NCBI RefSeq assembly: GCF_021538675.1
Contig: NZ_JAJUKH010000001.1
Span: 248,001-312,000, forward strand
Length of the DNA: 64,000 bases
Direction of reading: 5' to 3'
Source: Paenarthrobacter sp. AR 02
Lineage (GTDB): Bacteria; Actinomycetota; Actinomycetes; Actinomycetales; Micrococcaceae
The notes beneath the pieces are model-generated. The model saw only the letters and a program-made list of their open reading frames with translations. It ran no database searches and was not told the DNA's origin. Below are positions 24,495-33,206 of this stretch, in pieces. Each line of letters starts with the position of its first letter. The first letter of the stretch is position 1. A program made the position numbers and the translations under genes.

Positions 24495-25682
24495 ATGTTT
24501 GGCACTTTCCTGCCCTCATCCCCCACGTTCCGAAAGGCCCTTGCCGTCATCGGAGCAGCGGCTGCCGTGCCTTTGGTCCTGACGGGCTGCACGGACAACA
24601 CCAAGCCGGCGAGCGCCACCGATGGACCCATCCAGGTCTCCAGCACCGCCAACGAGTGCAAGGTGTCCACGGAAACCGCACCCAGCGGCAACCTGACCTT
24701 TTCCGTGAAGAATGAGGGCACCGAAGTCACCGAGTTCTACCTGCTCGCCGAGGATGGCCTGCGGATCATTGGTGAAGTGGAGAACATCGGCCCGGGCATT
24801 TCCCGAAACCTGGTGGTGACTGCTCCCGCAGGAAAGTACACCACGGCGTGCAAGCCGGGCATGCAGGGTGACGGCATCCGGGCGTCCTTCGAAGTCACTG
24901 AGTCCGGCAACAAGCCCAGCGTCGATGCCGATCTCCAGAAGCTCGTGGACACGGGGACCCAGCAGTACGCGGCCTACGTCAAGGACCAGACCGAGCAGTT
25001 GGTCACGGGCACCAAGGCGTTCGCAGACGCTTTCGCTGCCGGTGACGCCGCCAAGGCTCGTGACCTGTACGCCGCCACACGAATGCACTGGGAGCGCATT
25101 GAACCCGTCGCGGAGTCCTTTGGCGATCTGGACCCCAAGCTCGACGCCCGCGAAGCGGACCTTGAGCCCGGCCAGGAATGGACTGGCTGGCACCGGGCCG
25201 AGAAGGACCTCTTCTCGCCGGCAGGCTACACGGCCATGACCTCCGCCGAGCGGACCGCCATCTCCACGCAGCTCGTCGCCGACACCGAGGACCTTGCCAA
25301 GCGCACCCGTACAGAGGAGCTCACGGCGGACAAGTTGGGCAACGGAGCCAAGGAACTGCTGGACGAAGTAGCCACGGGCAAGGTCACGGGCGAGGAAGAG
25401 ATCTGGTCACACACCGATTTGTGGGACTTCCAGGCCAACGTTGACGGGGCCCGGATCGCCTTCGAGAGCCTGAAGCCGGCCTTGGAGCAGAAGAACCCTG
25501 AGCTCGCCACCTCCCTGGCAGGCAAGTTCGACGCCCTCCAGGCTGAGCTCAAGAAGCACGCAAAGGGCGAGGGCTTCGCCTACTACAACGAGCTGACCCC
25601 TGAGCAGGTCCAGCAGCTCGCCGCTTTGGTCGATTCGCTGGGTGAGCCCCTGTCCAGGCTCACGTCAGCCGTAGTGTTGTGA
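24495..25682 (+). CDS. efeO: EfeO iron-binding lipoprotein (cupredoxin + M75 peptidase-like)
   Basis: This 395-residue exported protein has the signal FRKALAVIGAAAAVPLVLTGC with lipobox LTGC. An N-terminal cupredoxin-like domain (about 45-140) precedes the imelysin/M75 domain with the metal motif GWHRAE (G231-E236, H233 and E236) and the HWERIEP helix (H198). EfeO binds iron at the outer face and hands it to EfeU. The start at 24495 has GAAGGA upstream. It is 43 nt after efeU and overlaps efeB by 4 nt. Confidence 0.92.
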   Translation: MFGTFLPSSPTFRKALAVIGAAAAVPLVLTGCTDNTKPASATDGPIQVSSTANECKVSTETAPSGNLTFSVKNEGTEVTEFYLLAEDGLRIIGEVENIGPGISRNLVVTAPAGKYTTACKPGMQGDGIRASFEVTESGNKPSVDADLQKLVDTGTQQYAAYVKDQTEQLVTGTKAFADAFAAGDAAKARDLYAATRMHWERIEPVAESFGDLDPKLDAREADLEPGQEWTGWHRAEKDLFSPAGYTAMTSAERTAISTQLVADTEDLAKRTRTEELTADKLGNGAKELLDEVATGKVTGEEEIWSHTDLWDFQANVDGARIAFESLKPALEQKNPELATSLAGKFDALQAELKKHAKGEGFAYYNELTPEQVQQLAALVDSLGEPLSRLTSAVVL

Positions 25683-27115
25683 GCGGCTGCCCCTACGGGC
25701 ACACCAGCGGTCCCGCCGACGCGGACCGCACTGGTGAGGTTGCCGGCGTCGAACGTTCCGGCGGGACTGCCGCCGTCGTGAGTTCGCCGGAAGCGTCCGA
25801 CGGCGGTACGGCAGCTGCTGCGGGAACCGGCAGGTCGCGCTTTTCCCGCCGCGGGCTCCTGTCCCTCGCCGGTGTTGGCGGCGCGGGCGCCGTTGCGGGC
25901 CTCGCGGCCGGTTTCCTCGGCCACGACGTGGTGACGGCTGCCGAAGCGAAGGCAGCAACACCAGATGCTGCGTCAGGCGTCGTCCCGTTCTTCGGCCAGC
26001 ACCAGGCCGGCATCACGACGCCTGCGCAGGACCGTCTACATATGGCCGCGTTCGATGTCACCACCGAGGACCGCAAGGAACTCATCAAGCTCCTCAAGGA
26101 TTGGACGGCCGCAGCTGAGGCCATGACCACCGGCGCTCCGACGGGTAAAACCGGCGCGGTGGATGGACCTTACGATGCCCCACCGGAGGACACCGGTGAA
26201 GCGTTGGACCTGCCGGCGGCAAAATTGACCCTGACGTTCGGTTTCGGCGCTGGGTTGTTTGAAAAGGACGGCAAGGTCCGCTTTGGTCTGGAGAGGCGCC
26301 GCCCCGAGGCTTTGATCGATCTCCCGCATTTCCCGGGTGACGACCTGCAGCCAGCGCGCACCGGCGGAGACCTTGTAATCCAGGCCTGCGCCGACGACCC
26401 GCAGGTTGCCGTGCATGCCATCAGGAACCTGGCGAGGATTGGCTTCGGCAAGGTCCGGGTCCGTTGGTCGCAGCTGGGCTTTGGCAGAACGTCGTCGACG
26501 TCCAGGGCGCAGGTGACACCACGGAACCTCTTTGGCTTCAAGGACGGCACCAACAACCTCAAGGTTGAGGACAATGCACTGCTGGACGAGCACGTCTGGG
26601 TTTCCCCCACAGCTCGTTCGTCCGAGCAGTGGATGGCCGGCGGCAGCTACCTGGTAGCGCGCAGGATCCAAATGCACATCGAAACCTGGGACCGGACCTC
26701 GCTCCGGGAACAGGAGGGACTGATCGGCCGGACCAAGGGCGTGGGCGCTCCCCTGTCAGGCGGCGATGAATTTACCGCCCCCGACTTTGCCTTGGCCGGC
26801 CGGGAAGGCGCTCCGCTCATCCCACTCGACTCCCACATGCGCCTCGCCCACCCGGACCAGAACGGCGGTGTGAGGATGCTGCGCCGCGGCTACAACTTCA
26901 CCGACGGTTCAGACGGCCTGGGACACCTGGACGCAGGGCTGTTCTTCATTGCTTTCGTCAAGGATCCACGGACGCACTACGTCCCCATGCAACTGGCACT
27001 GGCCAAGGGTGACACCCTGTCCGTGGAGTACTTGAAGCACACCGGTTCGGGTCTCTTCGCGGTGCCTCCGGGCGTGGAGGCGGGCGGGTTTATCGGCCAG
27101 GGGCTGTTCGCGTAG
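25679..27115 (+). CDS. efeB: EfeB Tat-exported DyP-type heme peroxidase
   Basis: This is a 478-residue protein. The GTG start at 25679 overlaps the efeO stop (GTGA) and opens MSGCPYGHTSG, typical of actinobacterial copies. The twin-arginine motif SRRGLLSLAG begins only at residue 56, an unusually long n-region; a GTG at codon 34 is an alternative start. The peroxidase domain shows FKDGTNN (the catalytic Asp of the GxxDG motif), the heme-ligand His context DSHMRLAHP and RRGYNFTDG. EfeB oxidises ferrous iron (or releases iron from heme) outside the membrane for EfeO/EfeU. A stem-loop follows. Confidence 0.92.
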   Translation: MSGCPYGHTSGPADADRTGEVAGVERSGGTAAVVSSPEASDGGTAAAAGTGRSRFSRRGLLSLAGVGGAGAVAGLAAGFLGHDVVTAAEAKAATPDAASGVVPFFGQHQAGITTPAQDRLHMAAFDVTTEDRKELIKLLKDWTAAAEAMTTGAPTGKTGAVDGPYDAPPEDTGEALDLPAAKLTLTFGFGAGLFEKDGKVRFGLERRRPEALIDLPHFPGDDLQPARTGGDLVIQACADDPQVAVHAIRNLARIGFGKVRVRWSQLGFGRTSSTSRAQVTPRNLFGFKDGTNNLKVEDNALLDEHVWVSPTARSSEQWMAGGSYLVARRIQMHIETWDRTSLREQEGLIGRTKGVGAPLSGGDEFTAPDFALAGREGAPLIPLDSHMRLAHPDQNGGVRMLRRGYNFTDGSDGLGHLDAGLFFIAFVKDPRTHYVPMQLALAKGDTLSVEYLKHTGSGLFAVPPGVEAGGFIGQGLFA

Positions 27116-27132
27116 TCCGCCGGAAGTGGCAA

Positions 27133-27169
27133 CGTCGCTGGCCCGCTGTTCCGTTGTTGGCCAGCGACG
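27133..27169. terminator. Stem-loop between efeB and htpX
   Basis: A perfect 11-bp stem (CGTCGCTGGCC with its complement, 27133-27143 and 27159-27169) with a 15-nt loop lies between the convergent efeB and htpX genes. Two copies of CGACGGATCAGC follow at about 27166-27197. Confidence 0.55.
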
Positions 27170-27237
27170 GATCAGCGGGTTGGCGACGGATCAGCCGAGG
27201 CGCGGCAGCCGAGACCCCGCAGCCGAGCAGGCGCTGG

Positions 27238-28107
27238 CTAGGAGAGCGGCCGCCCGGCCATCTGCTCCAGCCTGCTGATCCGGTCCTTCATCGGAGGATG
27301 GGTGGAGAACATCCGCCGCATGCCACCGCCCCGGAACGGGTTGGCGATCATGAGGTGCGAGGCATTGACCAGCTGCTGGTCCTGCGGCAGCGGCAGTTGG
27401 CTCACGCCGGACTCGATCTTGCGCAGGGCCGAAGCCAGGGCCAGCGGATCACCCGTCAGCTGGGCGCCGTCCTCGTCGGCGTCGTACTCGCGTGTCCGGG
27501 AGATAGCCATCTGGATCAGTGAAGCCGCGAACGGTGCCAGCAATGCCATGGCAATGGTGGCAAGCGGGTTGGCGTTGCGGCGATCACCGCTGCCGAAGAT
27601 CAGCAGCATCTGGCCCACCGAGGTAATAACACCGGCCACGGCTGCCGCGACCGACGAGGTGAGGATGTCGCGGTTGTACACGTGCATCAGTTCATGCCCC
27701 AGCACGCCCCTGAGTTCACGCGCATCAAGCAGATGCAGGATTCCCTCGGTGCAGCACACTGCGGCGTTCTTCGGGTTCCGGCCCGTGGCAAATGCATTGG
27801 GTGTCATGGTGGGCGAAAGGTAGATCCGCGGCATGGGCTTGTTGGCTCGCACTGAGAGCTCACGGACAATCTGGTAAAGCTGCGGCGCCTGCGCTTCAGT
27901 GACCGGGTACGCGGCCATGGAGCGGATGGCGATCTTGTCGCTGTTCCAGTATCCGTAGGCCGTGGTCCCGACGCCGATCAGCGCCATGATCCAGATAGGC
28001 GTGGTGCTCCGGGTCCCGGCTGCGATGATGGCGCCCAACCCCAACAACACAGCCCACAGCACACCGAAAAGCGCTGCTGTCTTGAGTCCATTGTTGTGTT
28101 TATGCAC
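27238..28107 (-). CDS. htpX: HtpX membrane zinc metalloprotease
   Basis: This 289-residue M48 peptidase starts with GTG at 28107. Two N-terminal membrane helices (about 10-30 and 36-54) precede the zinc motif HELMH at 138-142; E in EYDADEDGAQLTG is the third ligand. Two more hydrophobic segments follow the zinc site. HtpX degrades misfolded membrane proteins under stress, with the active site in the cytoplasm. It is monocistronic and convergent with efeB. Length and motif order are normal. Confidence 0.92.
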   Translation of the reverse strand: MHKHNNGLKTAALFGVLWAVLLGLGAIIAAGTRSTTPIWIMALIGVGTTAYGYWNSDKIAIRSMAAYPVTEAQAPQLYQIVRELSVRANKPMPRIYLSPTMTPNAFATGRNPKNAAVCCTEGILHLLDARELRGVLGHELMHVYNRDILTSSVAAAVAGVITSVGQMLLIFGSGDRRNANPLATIAMALLAPFAASLIQMAISRTREYDADEDGAQLTGDPLALASALRKIESGVSQLPLPQDQQLVNASHLMIANPFRGGGMRRMFSTHPPMKDRISRLEQMAGRPLS

Positions 28108-28211
28108 GGTTATCGCTTTCTTCCGCTCTTGCTGGGGTTTTGTACGGATTAACGCCGACGCCGGTCCCCGGGTTCCGTTATCAGCCTACGTCGGCGGCCC
28201 GGTTGGCGGAG

Positions 28212-29483
28212 CTAGGGCACGGGATGCTTGGCATCGTAGGCGACAAAGCCTGTCTGGATGCGCGTGGTCAGCCATGCCAGGACAATGCACAAAAGCCCGC
28301 CGAACAACAGCACCCCGCCTTCGCTAAGGAACTGGGTGACCCCGCCGGCCAGCATGTCGCCGACCCGCGGTCCGCCCGCAACCACCACAATAAAGACGCC
28401 CTGGAGCCGTCCCCGGAGATGGTCGGGGGTAGCCGACTGAAGAATGGTGGTGCGGAAGACGGCACTGATGGAGTCGGAGATCCCCGCGAGCGCGCAACAC
28501 AGGGCCGCAGGCAGCAACCAGGGCGTGACGCCTTCACGGCCCGAGTCCCCGGCCAGCAGCACCACCAGTCCGAATCCGGCAATCGAGGCTCCCCAGCCAA
28601 CCACGGACCACACCACGGCGCTCCCCTGTTTCCGTACCCGGCCGAGGGGCCCGGAGAAGAGCCCGGCAAGGAAGGCCCCCACGGCTGTGGACGCCAGCAA
28701 TACGCCCACCGTTGTTTCGCCTCCGCCGATCATGACGGCGCCAATGGCAGGCATGAGCGCCCTGGGTTGGGCGCAGATCATGGCGATGAGGTCGATGATG
28801 AAGGTCATGCGGACATTGGGCCGGGTTCCCAGGAAGCGGAAGCCTTCCACCACTGAACGCAGCCCCGGCCGCACCGCGTCCTTGGACGGTGGCAGTGGCG
28901 GAAGCAGGAAGAGCCCCCAGAGGGCAAACGTGAAGCTGATGACGTCAATGGTGTAGGTCCAACCAAACCCGATGGTGGCAACGAGGACACCGGCCAGCAG
29001 TGGTCCGGCCGTCATGGACAAGCCAAAGGTCAGCATGCTCAGGGCGTTGGCGGCCGGAAGCAGGTCCTTCCGGACAAGGAGCGGAATGATGGCGCTACGG
29101 GCCGGACCGTTGATGCCCTGCGCTCCGCTTTGGATCGCCACCAGGGCGTAGAGGATCCAGATGTTGCCAATCCCCAGCCAGGCCTGCAACGCCAGTCCTG
29201 CCGTGGTTGCCCAGAGGACCAGTGAAGCGATGATCGCCACCTTGCGGCGATCGTAGGCATCCGAGACAGAGCCTCCGTAGAGCCCTGCAATGACCAAGGG
29301 AACCAGTGCGAAGATCCCCAGTAGACCAACGTAGAAGCTCTCCTGGGTCAGCCTGTAAACCTCCAGGCTGACGGCCACCAACGTCAGTTGGGTACCAATG
29401 GCGGCCACCGAGGCTCCCAGCCAGAGTCGTCGGAAAGCGGGACTCTCCTTCAACGGAGTGATGTCTGCCAGTAGTTTCGCCAC
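28212..29483 (-). CDS. MFS exporter (EntS-like)
   Basis: This 423-residue protein starts with GTG 29483 and has twelve membrane helices. The N terminus LKESPAFRRLWLGASVAAIGTQLTLVAVSLEVYRLT and the SVSDAYDRRKV loop between helices 2 and 3 are typical of the enterobactin exporter-like MFS branch. Members of this branch export siderophores, macrolides or other small molecules. No siderophore genes are visible in the window, so the substrate remains unknown. It stands alone between htpX and a divergent HIT-like gene. Confidence 0.82.
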   Translation of the reverse strand: MAKLLADITPLKESPAFRRLWLGASVAAIGTQLTLVAVSLEVYRLTQESFYVGLLGIFALVPLVIAGLYGGSVSDAYDRRKVAIIASLVLWATTAGLALQAWLGIGNIWILYALVAIQSGAQGINGPARSAIIPLLVRKDLLPAANALSMLTFGLSMTAGPLLAGVLVATIGFGWTYTIDVISFTFALWGLFLLPPLPPSKDAVRPGLRSVVEGFRFLGTRPNVRMTFIIDLIAMICAQPRALMPAIGAVMIGGGETTVGVLLASTAVGAFLAGLFSGPLGRVRKQGSAVVWSVVGWGASIAGFGLVVLLAGDSGREGVTPWLLPAALCCALAGISDSISAVFRTTILQSATPDHLRGRLQGVFIVVVAGGPRVGDMLAGGVTQFLSEGGVLLFGGLLCIVLAWLTTRIQTGFVAYDAKHPVP

Positions 29484-29568
29484 CGTCCAACCCTAACCAG
29501 CATGAGGGCGCCTCCCGCACGCGGCTCCCTGCTTGGTAGGCTCACCCCGGGGAGGGAGTTGACACGTC

Positions 29569-30330
29569 ATGTCGCGACGATTGCTGTACCGTTCGGCCTT
29601 CTGGGAGATAGCCCGGCCGCGCCATCCCCTCACCGCCGGCCATGTGCTGCTCAGGTTGTCTGACCCTTCCACGGAGTTCGCCTACCCCTCGGCGACCGAC
29701 TGGCTGCTCTGCCACAACCTGATCCGGACGGCACTCCGCGATGTCATGGGCGTTGTCCGTTGCCCCATCATGTTCAGCTACCGTTGGCACCCGCTCGGTG
29801 CTGCGATCGGCGAACCCGTCGCCGAATCCTCCACACCCACCTTCCACCTCTTCGGGCGTGGACCGGGTGAAACCACGACGCCGGGACACCAGTTGCTGTT
29901 GCCGGCGCACCGACGCGTGGGGGAACCGCTGGAACGGCTGGAAGCAACCGACGATGCGATCAGGGATGCGCTGGTACGTGCCCGACCAGCAGCAACGGCT
30001 CCGTTGCCGGACGGGGTGGGTACCGCCGTCGAGCCTGTCCTGGACCCGGGCGGGCTGGTTGAATCGACGGGCGCGGGGCGCAACCACGCAGTGATCCAAC
30101 CGATCAGGGCCGTGGGGTCGATCGCGGAAGTCTCTCCGGCGGAGCTCTTGGCCATGGGCGCTGCCCTGGGCTCGCTGCCCCTGGCCGGCGGGCTCAGCGG
30201 GTTCAGCTGCCTGGCGCCAGACAACGGGGCCACAGTACGCGTCCATGCAATGGGACGGTCGGCCGCAGAGGAAGCGAATCCCTTGGAGTCTTTGCTGTGT
30301 TCACCCGAAGTTAGTCTTGCCTTATTGTGA
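29569..30330 (+). CDS. HIT-superfamily-like hypothetical protein
   Basis: This is a 253-residue protein. The N-terminal 100 residues look like a HIT fold: an F-W-E-I-A-R-P-R-H-P-L-T-A-G-H-V-L-L segment as in nucleotide-binding HIT proteins, then ESSTPTFHLFGR in the place of the histidine triad. Only one His remains there, so classical nucleotidyl hydrolysis is doubtful. The C-terminal half is not recognisable. GGGAGGGAG lies about 11 nt before the ATG. The family placement is by eye only. Confidence 0.5.
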   Translation: MSRRLLYRSAFWEIARPRHPLTAGHVLLRLSDPSTEFAYPSATDWLLCHNLIRTALRDVMGVVRCPIMFSYRWHPLGAAIGEPVAESSTPTFHLFGRGPGETTTPGHQLLLPAHRRVGEPLERLEATDDAIRDALVRARPAATAPLPDGVGTAVEPVLDPGGLVESTGAGRNHAVIQPIRAVGSIAEVSPAELLAMGAALGSLPLAGGLSGFSCLAPDNGATVRVHAMGRSAAEEANPLESLLCSPEVSLALL

Positions 30331-30345
30331 ACTCCTCATAATAAG
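30321..30345 (+). promoter_or_regulatory. AT-rich inverted repeat upstream of the Fur-family gene
   Basis: CTTATT (30321-30326) and AATAAG (30340-30345) form an inverted repeat with a 13-nt spacer, in an AT-rich island just before the regulator start at 30361. FurA-type proteins of actinobacteria autoregulate from such AT-rich sites. Binding is inferred. Confidence 0.4.
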
Positions 30346-30360
30346 TGTTTTACTGAATAC

Positions 30361-30783
30361 ATGACCGATCACACAGCCGAGCAAGCAGAATGGGCCGCAG
30401 CCCTGCATGCCCACGGCCGGCGTGTGACCAAACAGCGTCTGGCAGTCCTCGCCGCCGTCCAGCACCACCCGCACTCCCCGGCGGAAGGCATCCTTGCTGC
30501 TGCCCGCAAAGAGCTTCCTGAACTGACGGCGCAGTCCGTTTATGTAGTGCTTAGCGATCTCACGGACCTGCAGATGCTGCGCCGCTTCGAACCTCCGCAC
30601 TCCCCGGCGCTTTATGAGACCCGGGTTGGCGATAACCACCACCACGCTGTGTGCATCAGCTGCGGCAGGGTGGAAGACGTGGATTGCGCCGTTGGACACG
30701 CCCCGTGCCTCACACCGCACTGGGATGAAAACTCCAAGCCAATGACCATCCAGATCGCAGATGTCCTGTACCAAGGCATCTGA
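30361..30783 (+). CDS. Fur-family regulator (FurA/CatR/PerR-like)
   Basis: This is a 140-residue protein. The winged helix at about 10-80 contains RRVTKQRLAVLAAVQHHPHSPAEGILAAARK and SVYVVLSDLTDLQMLRR. The metal region has H-H-H-A-V-C-I-S-C with one complete C-x-x-C and later cysteines (VDC, APC). The location 67 nt upstream of katA on the same strand is the classical arrangement of peroxide-sensing FurA/CatR, which represses catalase until oxidised. Regulation of katA is inferred from this context. Confidence 0.88.
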   Translation: MTDHTAEQAEWAAALHAHGRRVTKQRLAVLAAVQHHPHSPAEGILAAARKELPELTAQSVYVVLSDLTDLQMLRRFEPPHSPALYETRVGDNHHHAVCISCGRVEDVDCAVGHAPCLTPHWDENSKPMTIQIADVLYQGI

Positions 30784-30850
30784 CAGGACTGCCAGTCCAA
30801 ACAACAGCTTCCCGCAACTTCCGTAACTCAGAAATAGAAATAGGAGAACA

Positions 30851-32332
30851 ATGACTGCCATTTCAACAACCCAGTCAGGTGCCCCCGTTACCTCCGACGC
30901 GCACTCGAAGTCCGTCGGCGCTGACGGTGCCATCATCCTCACCGACCACTACCTGGTGGAAAAGCTCGCACAGTTCAACCGCGAGCGGGTGCCGGAGCGT
31001 GTAGTGCACGCCAAGGGCGGCGGCGCATTCGGTACGTTCAAGACCACCTCGGACGTTTCGGCCTACACCAAGGCGGCTTTCCTGCAGCCGGGCGCCGAGA
31101 CCGAGATGCTGATCCGTTTCTCCTCCGTCGCAGGCGAGAACGGCTCCCCCGACACGTGGCGCGACCCCCGCGGTTTCGCCGTGAAGTTCTACACCTCCGA
31201 GGGCAACTACGACCTCGTTGGCAACAACACCCCCGTCTTCTTCATCCGCGACGGCATCAAGTTCCCGGACTTCATCCACTCCCAGAAGCGCCTCCCGGGC
31301 AGCCACCTGCGCGACGCCGACATGCAGTGGGACTTCTGGACCCTGTCTCCCGAGTCCGCACACCAGGTCACCTGGCTCATGGGCGACCGTGGCCTCCCGG
31401 CTTCCTGGCGTGAAATGCAGGGCTATGGCTCGCACACGTACCAGTGGATCAACGCCGCAGGCGAGCGTTTCTGGGTCAAGTACCACTTCAAGTCCAACCA
31501 GGGCGTCAAGACCATCACCGGCGACCAGGCTGAAGAGCTTGCCGGTTCGGACGCGGACTTCTACATCCGCGACCTCAAGGAAAACATCGACGCCGGCAAC
31601 TTCCCCTCCTGGGAACTGCACGTCCAGGTCATGCCGTACGAAGACGCCAAGACGTACCGCTTCAACCCGTTCGACCTGACCAAGGTTTGGCCGCACTCGG
31701 ACTACCCGCTGATCCACGTGGGCACCATGGAGCTGAACAAGAACCCGGAGAACTACTTCGCGCAGATCGAACAGGCCACCTTCGCGCCGTCGAACTTCGT
31801 ACCGGGCATCGCTGCTTCCCCGGACAAGATGCTGCAGGCCCGCATCTTCTCCTACGCGGATGCACACCGCTACCGCGTTGGCACCAACCACGCGCAGATC
31901 CCCGTGAACCAGCCGAAGAACGCTGTGAACAACTACAGCCAGGACGGACAGGGACGCTACCTGTTCAACTCCCCCTCCACGCCGGTCTACGCACCGAACT
32001 CCGTGGGTGGCCCGGCTGCTGTCGAGCCCACCTCACCCGCAGGTGGCTGGGAGAACGACGGCGAGCTCACCCTCGCCGCCCACACCCTGCACGCTGAGGA
32101 CGACGACTTCGGCCAGGCCGGTACGCTGTACCGCGAGGTCTACGATGACGCCGCCAAGGCCCGCCTCCTGGACACCATCACCGGTGCTGTTGGCGGCGTG
32201 AAGAACGCCGATATCAAGGAACGCGCCATCCAGTACTGGACCAACGTTGACGCCGACCTCGGCGCCAAGCTCCGCGCCAACCTCGGCGCAGGCCAGACCG
32301 AGTCCGACGCCGAAGCAGCCAACAAGCTCTAA
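30851..32332 (+). CDS. katA: Monofunctional heme catalase (clade 3)
   Basis: This 493-residue catalase has the small-subunit length. Catalytic His H53 is in [18 protein letters not shown], Asn N126 in [12 protein letters not shown], and the proximal heme Tyr Y335 in [14 protein letters not shown]. It disproportionates hydrogen peroxide in the cytoplasm. An AGGAGA site precedes the ATG. The Fur-family regulator upstream is its likely repressor, and a strong T-tailed terminator follows. Confidence 0.96.
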   Translation: MTAISTTQSGAPVTSDAHSKSVGADGAIILTDHYLVEKLAQFNRERVPERVVHAKGGGAFGTFKTTSDVSAYTKAAFLQPGAETEMLIRFSSVAGENGSPDTWRDPRGFAVKFYTSEGNYDLVGNNTPVFFIRDGIKFPDFIHSQKRLPGSHLRDADMQWDFWTLSPESAHQVTWLMGDRGLPASWREMQGYGSHTYQWINAAGERFWVKYHFKSNQGVKTITGDQAEELAGSDADFYIRDLKENIDAGNFPSWELHVQVMPYEDAKTYRFNPFDLTKVWPHSDYPLIHVGTMELNKNPENYFAQIEQATFAPSNFVPGIAASPDKMLQARIFSYADAHRYRVGTNHAQIPVNQPKNAVNNYSQDGQGRYLFNSPSTPVYAPNSVGGPAAVEPTSPAGGWENDGELTLAAHTLHAEDDDFGQAGTLYREVYDDAAKARLLDTITGAVGGVKNADIKERAIQYWTNVDADLGAKLRANLGAGQTESDAEAANKL

Positions 32333-32346
32333 GCGTTGCCTTCAGG

Positions 32347-32388
32347 AACACCCCGTTGCGGATCTCCGCAACGGGGTGTTTCTTTTTC
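32347..32388 (+). terminator. Rho-independent terminator of katA
   Basis: A perfect 16-bp stem (32347-32362 with 32365-32380) is closed by a 2-nt loop and followed by a T-rich tail (TTTCTTTTT). Confidence 0.9.
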
Positions 32389-32444
32389 CACATAGCGCTT
32401 TGAACCTATGGCTCCGACCACCGCGCGGTTCATAGGATCCTTGC

Positions 32445-33080
32445 ATGAGCACATTCAAAGGCATTTCCCCGGCCGCATTCCGCTTCTACGAGGAGCTTGA
32501 AGAGAACAACAACCGTGAGTGGTGGCTGGAGCATAAAGCAACGTACGACGACGAGGTCAAGGCACCGCTGACGGCCCTCCTTTCGGAGCTGGAGCCGCAG
32601 TTCGGCCCGGCAAAGATCTTCCGGCCGAACAGGGATATCAGGTTCTCCCAGGACAAGTCACCGTATAAGACAGCGCAGGGAGCCTTCGCGGCAACCCAGG
32701 AAGGTGTGGGGTTCTACGTCCAGATCAGCGCGGATGGCCTGCTGATTGGCGGCGGATACCACTCCCACACGCCGGCGCAGCTCGCACGTTTCCGGGCCGC
32801 AGTGGACGCTCCTGCCAGTGGTGAAGAACTGGAGGGCATTGTTGATGCTGTGGCGGCGTCAGGCTTCGTCATCGAAGGCGAAAAGCTGAAGACCGTACCC
32901 CGGGGCTTCGACAAGGACCACCCACGGGCTGAGCTGCTCAAACACAAGTCCCTGTCAGCGGGCGTTGAGGTGGGCCAGCCTGAATGGTTGGCCACCCCCG
33001 GGGCCAAGGATGAGATCGCTGCCCGCTGGGAAGTGCTGAGGCCTTTGGTGGAGTGGGTCAGTGAGCATGCAGCGCCGTAG
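32445..33080 (+). CDS. DUF2461 family protein
   Basis: This 211-residue protein matches the TIGR02453/DUF2461 pattern. It opens FKGISPAAFRFYEELEENNNREWWLEHKATYDDEVKAPL, then has the invariant-looking KIFRPNRDIRFSQDKSPYKTAQGAF near 58-82 and the C-terminal PRGFDKDHPRAELLKHKSL. The family is widespread but has no established biochemical role. It is monocistronic with its own terminator. No signal peptide is present, so the protein is cytoplasmic. Confidence 0.85.
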   Translation: MSTFKGISPAAFRFYEELEENNNREWWLEHKATYDDEVKAPLTALLSELEPQFGPAKIFRPNRDIRFSQDKSPYKTAQGAFAATQEGVGFYVQISADGLLIGGGYHSHTPAQLARFRAAVDAPASGEELEGIVDAVAASGFVIEGEKLKTVPRGFDKDHPRAELLKHKSLSAGVEVGQPEWLATPGAKDEIAARWEVLRPLVEWVSEHAAP

Positions 33081-33092
33081 GGTGGTGACACC

Positions 33093-33130
33093 CAAAAGCG
33101 CCCGGAAACTGTTGTTTCCGGACGCTTTTG
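33093..33130. terminator. Terminator hairpin after the DUF2461 gene
   Basis: A 17-bp stem with one mismatch (33093-33109 and 33114-33130), a 4-nt TGTT loop and the 3' arm ending in CTTTTG. Read on the other strand it can also serve the convergent permease gene. Confidence 0.75.
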
Positions 33131-33150
33131 TGGCTGATTCGTCATGGCTG

Positions 33151-33197
33151 TCTGACAGGCAGACGCTCTGACAGGCAGCCGCTCTGACGGTCAGGCG
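33151..33197. repeat. Three tandem 16-bp units
   Basis: TCTGACAGGCAGACGC (33151-33166), TCTGACAGGCAGCCGC (33167-33182) and a diverged TCTGACGGTCAGGCG (33183-33197) are directly adjacent, just beyond the 3' end of the APC permease gene. Probably replication slippage. Confidence 0.7.
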
Positions 33198-33206
33198 TAG
33201 GTCGTG

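Noticed and set aside
33151..33197. Possible CRISPR repeats
   Set aside because: The units are 16 bp, directly adjacent without spacers, and there are no cas genes in the window.
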